DNA from: Gemmatimonadota bacterium
GTDB taxonomy: Bacteria; Gemmatimonadota; Gemmatimonadetes; Gemmatimonadales; Gemmatimonadaceae
Direction: 5' to 3'
Assembly: GCA_016218305.1 (NCBI GenBank)
Contig: JACREJ010000040.1
Location: 1-63,434 of the forward strand
Length of the DNA: 63,434 nucleotides
A program made the position numbers and the translations under genes. The notes under the pieces were generated by a model. The model saw only the letters and a program-made list of their open reading frames with translations. It did not search any database and was not told the origin of the DNA. Below are positions 56,447-63,434 of the stretch, one piece after another (position 1 is the stretch's first letter; each line of letters begins with the position of its first letter).

Positions 56447-57916
56447 TCAACCGTTGGCCTGTTGCAGCTTGGAATGCCTCCGGCTGTACAGGAAGTAGAT
56501 CGCGAGACCGATCCCCATCCAGATGAGCAGCCGCAGCCAGGTGTCGCGCGGCAGCGACCACATCAGCCACCCGCATACGAGGATGCCGCCGATCGGCACG
56601 AACGGCACGAGCGGCGTGCGGAACGGACGGTGCAGCTCCGGCTGGACGTAGCGCAGCACCAGGATGCCGGCGCAGACGATCACGAAGGCGAGGAGCGTCC
56701 CGATGGAGACGAGCTCACCCAGCAGGCCGATGGGGAACGCACCGGCAACGCCGGCCGCCACCACGCCCGTGATGATCGTCGCAAGGTACGGCGTCTTGAA
56801 GCGCTTGTGGACGCGCCCGAAGAGCGGCGGCAGGAGTCCGTCGCGCGACATCGCGTAGAAGATGCGCGGCTGGCCCATGAGCATCACCAGCACCACCGAG
56901 GCGAGGCCGGCCACGGCGCCGATCGTCGTGAGGTACTTGAGCCACGCGAGCCCCGGACCGGCGGCGTCGAGCGCCACGTAGACGGGGTCCGGCACGGCGA
57001 GATTGCGGAACGGTGTCAGGCCGGTCATTACGGCGGCCATCAGGATGTAGAGCACCGTGCAGACGGCGAGCGAGGCGAGAATGCCGATGGGGAGGTCGCG
57101 CTGCGGGTTCTTGGCCTCCTGCGCCGCGGTGGAGACCGCGTCAAACCCGATGTACGCGAAGAAGATCACGCCCGCACCGGCGAAGATGCCGGTCCAGCCG
57201 TACCGCGTGGTGCCGGTGGCGGCATCCACGATCTCCTTGGCCGGGATGAACGGGTGCCAGTTGGCCTGGTCCACGAACATGATGCCGAAACCGATCACGA
57301 GGAGCACGATGGCGATCTTCACCGCCACGATGAAGTTGTTGAAGCGCGCCGACTCCTTGATGCCGACGACCAGCAGCGCCGTCAGCCCGAGCACCAGCAG
57401 CACGGCCGGCAGGTTGATGATCGCTCCCGTCGGCACCAGCGTGTGCGTCCCCTCCACCCGGAAGGGCGCGTTGGACAGCGCCGCCGGAATGGGGTAGCCG
57501 ATGTCGGCCATGATGCGCGAGAAGTACCCGGCCCACCCCACCGCGACGGTGGAGGCGGCGAAGAGATACTCGAGGATCAGGTCCCAGCCGATGATCCACG
57601 CGAAGAACTCGCCCAGCGTCGCGTAGCCGTACGTGTACGCGGAGCCGGCGATGGGGATCATCGAGGCGAACTCGGCGTAGCAGAGCCCGGCGAAGGCGCA
57701 GCCGAGTCCGGCGAAGACGAAGGAGAGGACGATGGCCGGGCCGGCGTGCGTCGCGGCGGCCGTGCCCGTGAGCACGAAGATGCCGGCGCCGATGATCGCC
57801 CCGATGCCAAGCGCGGTCAGGTTGAGGGCGCTGAGGGAGCGCTTGAGGGAATGCTCTCCCTCGCTGCTCGCCTCCTGCATCAGGATGGACATCGGCTTCT
57901 TGACGAAGAGGCCCAT
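56447..57916 (-). CDS. APC-family amino acid permease (cationic amino acid transporter type)
   Basis: The 489-aa inner-membrane protein has about 12 helices. The first-helix unwound motif GIGAIIGAGIFVLTG lies near 36-50, with IAGSAYTYGYATLGEFFAW and GFDAVSTAAQEAKNPQRDLP. These resemble the CAT/YfnA-type branch of the APC family, which imports amino acids with protons. The precise substrate is not evident. The ATG at 57916 is preceded by GGAG. It is divergent from the NSS transporter. Confidence 0.86.
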   Translation of the reverse strand: MGLFVKKPMSILMQEASSEGEHSLKRSLSALNLTALGIGAIIGAGIFVLTGTAAATHAGPAIVLSFVFAGLGCAFAGLCYAEFASMIPIAGSAYTYGYATLGEFFAWIIGWDLILEYLFAASTVAVGWAGYFSRIMADIGYPIPAALSNAPFRVEGTHTLVPTGAIINLPAVLLVLGLTALLVVGIKESARFNNFIVAVKIAIVLLVIGFGIMFVDQANWHPFIPAKEIVDAATGTTRYGWTGIFAGAGVIFFAYIGFDAVSTAAQEAKNPQRDLPIGILASLAVCTVLYILMAAVMTGLTPFRNLAVPDPVYVALDAAGPGLAWLKYLTTIGAVAGLASVVLVMLMGQPRIFYAMSRDGLLPPLFGRVHKRFKTPYLATIITGVVAAGVAGAFPIGLLGELVSIGTLLAFVIVCAGILVLRYVQPELHRPFRTPLVPFVPIGGILVCGWLMWSLPRDTWLRLLIWMGIGLAIYFLYSRRHSKLQQANG

Positions 57917-58177
57917 GTAAGATCTCCGAGTGTTGTGAGGCGGGCGGAGCGGAACAGCGCTCCGTGGCGGGGGGAACGGTCGAGCGAACCGGGTGAAGCT
58001 GGTTGGCGCGCGGACTGCCGTCAATGCGCCGCGGTGATTGATGGTCCTACGCACGGACCCGCTCGGGCGCTGGGAGACGAGGGCGCGGCGCCCGACAAAA
58101 CCTGCGGATAGTGACTGGACGCCCCCGCCCCCCGCGCACAGTTTTTACCGATTCACCCCCGATCAGGAGTTCGGATT
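57917..58177. other. Divergent intergenic region
   Basis: This 261-bp, GC-rich gap lies between the APC permease and the NSS transporter. It must hold both promoters, but I find no convincing TAnnTTTG motif, operator or repeat. AGGAG at 58164-58168 serves as the ribosome binding site for the TTG at 58178. Confidence 0.4.
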
Positions 58178-59800
58178 TTGGCATCCAGCGGCAGCGGCAA
58201 CTCACATGAAGCTTGGGGAAGCCGCATCGGGCTGATCCTCGCCATGGCGGGAAATGCGATCGGACTCGGCAACTTCCTGCGCTTCCCGCGACAGGCTGCC
58301 GCCAACGGCGGCGGCTCCTTCATGATCACGTACTTCATCGCCCTGCTGCTGCTCGGCATCCCGCTCATGTGGATCGAGTGGGGGATCGGCCGCAACGGCG
58401 GCCGGTACCGCAAGGGGCACACTCCGGGGATGTTCGCCGCGATCTGGCGTCACCCGGCCGCCAAGTACGTTGGCGCCGTCGGACTCGTCGTCCCGCTGGT
58501 CGTGATGATCTACTACACGTACATCGAGAGCTGGACGGCGGCGTTCGCCTGGTTCTCGCTGACCAAGGACTACTGGGGCCACACCACGCAGGAAGGGATG
58601 ATCGGCTACCTGCAGTCCTTCCAGGCGATTTCGCCTGAGGGCGCTCCGGTCTACCACAAGCCGTGGACGCCGTACGCGTTCTTCATCGGCACGCTCTTCA
58701 TCAACATCTACGTCCTGTCCAAGGGCATCAGCGGCGGCATCGAGAAACTGGCCAAGATCGGCATGCCGATCCTGTTCCTCTTCGCGATCGTCCTCGCCGG
58801 CGTGGTGCTCTTCCTGCCGGCACAGCCGGGCATCGGTGCGACGCCATGGCAGGGGCTCGAGTTCATCTACAAGCCCGACTACTCGCGGCTGGGCGAGCCG
58901 GGCGTCTGGTTGGCGTCCGCGGGGCAGATCTTCTTTACCCTCTCCGTGGGCATGTGCACGCTCACGGCGTACGCATCGTACCTGTCCAAGAAGGACGACA
59001 TCACGCTCAATGGCATCGCCACGGCGGCGACCAACGAGACCGCCGAAGTGGTGCTCGGCGGTACGATCGCCATCCCGGCCGCGGTGACCTTCTTCGGCGT
59101 GTCGGGCGCGATGGCCATCGCACAGGGCGGGTCGTTTGACCTTGGGTTCGCCACCATGCCAGTGGTCTTCCAGCAGCTGCCCTTCGGCAACCTGTTGGGC
59201 GTCGCCTGGTTCGGCCTCCTGTTCTTCGCCGGCATCACGTCATCGGTGGCGATGCTGACGCCGATCACGGCCTTCTTCCGCGAGGAGTTCGGCTTCAAGC
59301 GCGAGACGGTGGCCTGGTCGCTCGGCGCGCTCTGCCTGGTCTTTGGGCTGATGCACGTCTACTGGCTGGAACACGGCGTGCTCGACGAGTGGGACTACTG
59401 GGCGGGGACGTTCGGCCTCGTCGTCGTCGCGGTGATCGAGGTCATCCTCTTCATGTGGATCTTCAAGCCGAACAAGGCATGGGAGAGCATGCACCAGGGG
59501 GCCGACATCCGGATTCCGCAGATCTTCAAGTTCATCATGACGTACGTGACACCGCTCTACCTGCTCTTCATCCTCGGCTGGTGGGGCTGGGTGGATGCGA
59601 TCCCGATCCTGCTCAACGAGAAGTCGGCCGGCGGTGGCGTGCTCGACCCGGCCAACACGCCGTACATCACGTTCGCGCGCGCGATCATCGTGCTCTTCGC
59701 CATCACGGCCGTCGTGCTGATCAAGATGGCCTGGGCCCGCAACAAGTACGACGACCGCAAGGGCTTTGTGGAAGTTGACCGCAGTGGGGAGGGCGCCTGA
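58178..59800 (+). CDS. Sodium-dependent transporter of the NSS (SNF/LeuT) family
   Basis: The 540-aa Na+-coupled amino acid transporter has about 12 helices. Helix 1 carries the Na/substrate motif GNAIGLGNFLRFPRQAAANGGG (about 24-45), followed by SVGMCTLTAYASYLSKKDD and FFAGITSSVAMLTPI. TTG at 58178 is the start: AGGAG lies 9 bp upstream and the conserved region begins at once. The following 52-aa gene overlaps its stop, which points to a MetP/MetS-like two-component methionine/alanine importer. Confidence 0.88.
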   Translation: MASSGSGNSHEAWGSRIGLILAMAGNAIGLGNFLRFPRQAAANGGGSFMITYFIALLLLGIPLMWIEWGIGRNGGRYRKGHTPGMFAAIWRHPAAKYVGAVGLVVPLVVMIYYTYIESWTAAFAWFSLTKDYWGHTTQEGMIGYLQSFQAISPEGAPVYHKPWTPYAFFIGTLFINIYVLSKGISGGIEKLAKIGMPILFLFAIVLAGVVLFLPAQPGIGATPWQGLEFIYKPDYSRLGEPGVWLASAGQIFFTLSVGMCTLTAYASYLSKKDDITLNGIATAATNETAEVVLGGTIAIPAAVTFFGVSGAMAIAQGGSFDLGFATMPVVFQQLPFGNLLGVAWFGLLFFAGITSSVAMLTPITAFFREEFGFKRETVAWSLGALCLVFGLMHVYWLEHGVLDEWDYWAGTFGLVVVAVIEVILFMWIFKPNKAWESMHQGADIRIPQIFKFIMTYVTPLYLLFILGWWGWVDAIPILLNEKSAGGGVLDPANTPYITFARAIIVLFAITAVVLIKMAWARNKYDDRKGFVEVDRSGEGA

Positions 59801-59958
59801 TGTCCACTTCAGCGATTGTCTTCATGGCCGGCAGCTGGACGTTCGTCCTCGGCCTGACCTTCTGGTCGTTCTACAAGCTGCTGCAGGATAAGAAGCACTT
59901 CGACCCGGACGGGATTGGGCCGGCGGTGCCGCCGAAGCCGGGGGAGACGGAGCGGTAG
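59800..59958 (+). CDS. Small single-helix partner of the NSS transporter (MetS-like)
   Basis: The 52-aa protein begins MSTSAIVFMAGSWTFVLGLT and ends in a charged, Pro-rich tail (PAVPPKPGETER). One membrane helix spans about residues 5-27, then KLLQDKKH. The ATG overlaps the transporter's stop (TGATG). The arrangement matches MetS, the roughly 60-aa subunit needed by the NSS transporter MetP in Corynebacterium. The sequence link is limited to size, topology and position, so the assignment is inference. Confidence 0.72.
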   Translation: MSTSAIVFMAGSWTFVLGLTFWSFYKLLQDKKHFDPDGIGPAVPPKPGETER

Positions 59959-59963
59959 ATACA

Positions 59964-60132
59964 GATGGGAGATGGGAGATGGGAGATAGGCGAAGCGGGG
60001 TGGCACCCTTGGGTGTCGCCTCGCTTTGTTTGTCGTCCATCGCCCATCGCCCATCTCCCATCGCCCAACGCCCATCGCCCATTTCCCATCTCCCATCTCC
60101 CATCTCCCATCTCCCATCTCCCATCTCCCATC
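59964..60132. repeat. Heptamer inverted-arm element F (largest copy)
   Basis: Three copies of GATGGGA (59964-59984) form the left arm. Fourteen consecutive heptamers of the [TG]CCCATC type (60035-60132), the last seven perfect, form the right arm. In the spacer, GGTGGCACCC (59999-60008) and GGGTGTCGCC (60011-60020) form a 10-bp RNA stem with a 2-nt loop, allowing two G-U pairs. The element fills the gap between the convergent MetS-like gene and guaB. Confidence 0.88.
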
Positions 60133-60138
60133 TGCCCC

Positions 60139-62597
<2,459 letters not shown>

Positions 62598-62632
62598 GGC
62601 ATTCCGAGAAAGGTGGAGGCGGGAATACCATT

Positions 62633-62662
62633 ATGTTAAGCTAGCTCAACTTTGTTAGTCAA
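62633..62662 (-). promoter_or_regulatory. Predicted promoter with overlapping palindrome before the CbiX-like gene
   Basis: On the minus strand, TTGACT (62657-62662) and TAACAT (62633-62638) are 18 bp apart. A 16-bp near-perfect palindrome, GTTGAGCTAGCTTAAC (62635-62650), covers the end of the spacer and most of the -10. It resembles the layout of DtxR/MntR-type metal-regulator boxes. An additional TTAAGC/GCTTAA pair (62637-62642 and 62663-62668) flanks it. The block is markedly AT-rich for this genome. Confidence 0.5.
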
Positions 62663-62701
62663 GCTTAAGCCGGCGCCGATTTGGCTGGGCGCCGACGGGA
62701 G

Positions 62702-63226
62702 CTACGGCGTGTCGGCCGGGCGCGGCGCGGGCGACGGCGCGGGAGGGGCGGATGGGGCGGCGGAAGCCGCCGGAGAGGCCGGGGCGGCCGGGGCGGCCGG
62801 GGCGGCTGGGGTAGCTGGTGGGGATGACGTGGCGGGGGCGACCGCGGCCGGCGCCACCGACTTCGCGGCAACGCTTGCCGGAGCGGCCGCAGCGGGCGGA
62901 TTCTGCAGCGGATTCGTGGTGATCTGCGAGGCCGTCGTCAGCAGGTCGTCGGCGACCGATTTCCCCGCTGCCGTCACGCCGCTGAGCACACCCATGGCCT
63001 TGTTCATCAGGTCCATCGTCTGTCCGATGGCCTGCGTCGAGATGCGCCCGGCGCGCATCGTATCCTCGACGCCCTCGGCGAAGCGCTGGAAGACGCTTGG
63101 CGGCGGCGCCTGCCGCTCGGCGTACTTCGACTCGAGGAACTCGACGTAATCGAGGACCTGGTAGCCCCTGTCGTCGGAGAGAGAGTCGAGTTTTCGGGTG
63201 ATTCTGTCGCGGAGAGATTGGTTCAT
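62702..63226 (-). CDS. Hypothetical protein with Pro/Ala-rich C-terminal tail
   Basis: The 174-aa protein's N-terminal helix pair is LRDRITRKLDSLSDDRGYQ plus VLDYVEFLESKYAER (about 5-39). A predicted amphipathic region follows (about 44-105; FAEGVEDTMRAGRISTQAIGQTMDLM), then a 60-residue tail of Ala, Pro and Ser repeats (PAAPAAPAAPASPAASAAPS). No signal peptide or known catalytic motif is seen. The tail could be a flexible linker or partner-binding region. The ATG at 63226 lies 8 bp from heptamer element G. Confidence 0.65.
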   Translation of the reverse strand: MNQSLRDRITRKLDSLSDDRGYQVLDYVEFLESKYAERQAPPPSVFQRFAEGVEDTMRAGRISTQAIGQTMDLMNKAMGVLSGVTAAGKSVADDLLTTASQITTNPLQNPPAAAAPASVAAKSVAPAAVAPATSSPPATPAAPAAPAAPASPAASAAPSAPPAPSPAPRPADTP

Positions 63227-63233
63227 CTGAGGC

Positions 63234-63355
63234 AGATGGTAGATGGTGGATGGTAGATGGTAGATGAACGGCGGCGGACTGGCAGGAGGGTGAGCTGGCG
63301 ACGGCGGCACCTCGGCGTGCGAGGCTCTACCATCTACCATCCACCCTCTACCATC
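63234..63355. repeat. Heptamer inverted-arm element G (GATGGTA)
   Basis: A left arm of four GATGGTA-type units (63234-63265) and a right arm CTACCATCTACCATCCACC and CTCTACCATC (63326-63355) flank about 60 bp of GC-rich spacer. It lies immediately upstream of the hypothetical gene. Confidence 0.8.
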
Positions 63356-63398
63356 AGCCCTTCCATCGCGCCCGCTTTCCGCGCACATCGATATGTAC

Positions 63399-63426
63399 GT
63401 ACGGAACGCCGTTCGAGTTACCGTAC
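63399..63426. promoter_or_regulatory. Nested inverted repeats at the right edge
   Basis: GTACGG (63399-63404) pairs with CCGTAC (63421-63426), and inside it GAACG-C-CGTTC (63404-63414) is a perfect 11-bp palindrome. This could be an operator or hairpin for a gene beyond the window. No coding region is seen in the last 208 bp apart from element G. Confidence 0.25.
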
Positions 63427-63434
63427 AGCCCCAG

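Noticed and set aside
60035-60132. CRISPR array considered for the repeated blocks
   Set aside because: Units are 7 bp head-to-tail without unique spacers, and no cas genes are present; the same applies to the 15-bp array.

Overview
The window looks like a chromosomal segment of a Gemmatimonadota (Gemmatimonadaceae-like) bacterium. It is GC-rich and diderm: it encodes type IV pilins, an outer-membrane barrel-like protein, LPS-core-type enzymes and lipoproteins. Its promoters resemble the TAnnTTTG type of the FCB group, it has a menaquinone-type quinone cluster, and it carries a clade II (Sec-type) nitrous oxide reductase cluster like that known from Gemmatimonas. This assignment is inference from gene content; no rRNA or tRNA gene was seen.

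Layout. 1-5 kb: protein quality control clpX-lon-engB and a secreted unknown. 5-10 kb (minus): Nudix hydrolase, a PilB ATPase fused to a receiver domain, and an outer-membrane-like protein. 10-15 kb (plus): trpE, an FHA-GAF-adenylate cyclase, an LPS-kinase-like protein and a GT9 glycosyltransferase, the last three overlapping. 15.3-22.5 kb: nos cluster on the minus strand (nosZ, 4-TM protein, nosL, nosD, nosF, nosY, cytochrome c) divergent from an NsrR-type regulator, with two 23-bp palindromes between them. 22.5-35.5 kb: housekeeping and metabolism (maf, metZ-like, dtd, serine hydrolase, glmS-glmM, degenerate ANL protein, metB-like, M48 protease, purD, mutM, a UvrC-like half protein). 36.6-43.7 kb: CPBP protease, M48 lipoprotein, FAD oxidoreductase, alpha/beta hydrolase, a split ThDP decarboxylase, a phosphodiesterase and an AmpG-like transporter. 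43.9-47.7 kb (minus): menG-ubiD-ubiA-ubiX, a quinone operon. 47.8-50.2 kb: ECF sigma, anti-sigma and a bactofilin-like membrane protein. 50.3-56.4 kb (minus): SAM hydrolase, Mrp ATPase, four minor pilins and an NrnA-type DHH phosphoesterase. 56.4-63.4 kb: amino-acid permease, NSS transporter with a 52-aa MetS-like partner, guaB, a secreted CbiX-like protein and a Pro/Ala-tailed hypothetical protein.

Most genes sit in tightly packed runs with ATGA/TGATG overlaps. The intergenic DNA holds a recurrent heptamer element (GGGAGAT or GGTAGAT arrays, often as two inverted arms) at seven loci, in two places extending into the 3' end of a gene. A second, GGGATT-based repeat is present at two loci and a 15-bp tandem array at one.

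The observations most worth following are: (i) the paired palindromes in the nosZ/nsrR promoter, a good candidate for NO-responsive control of N2O reduction; (ii) the heptamer elements; (iii) the shared TAnnTTTG-like promoter motif, sometimes placed for leaderless transcription; (iv) the PilB-receiver fusion; (v) a secreted CbiX-like protein under an AT-rich promoter with an overlapping palindrome; and (vi) an ANL-family relic lacking the ATP-binding motif.
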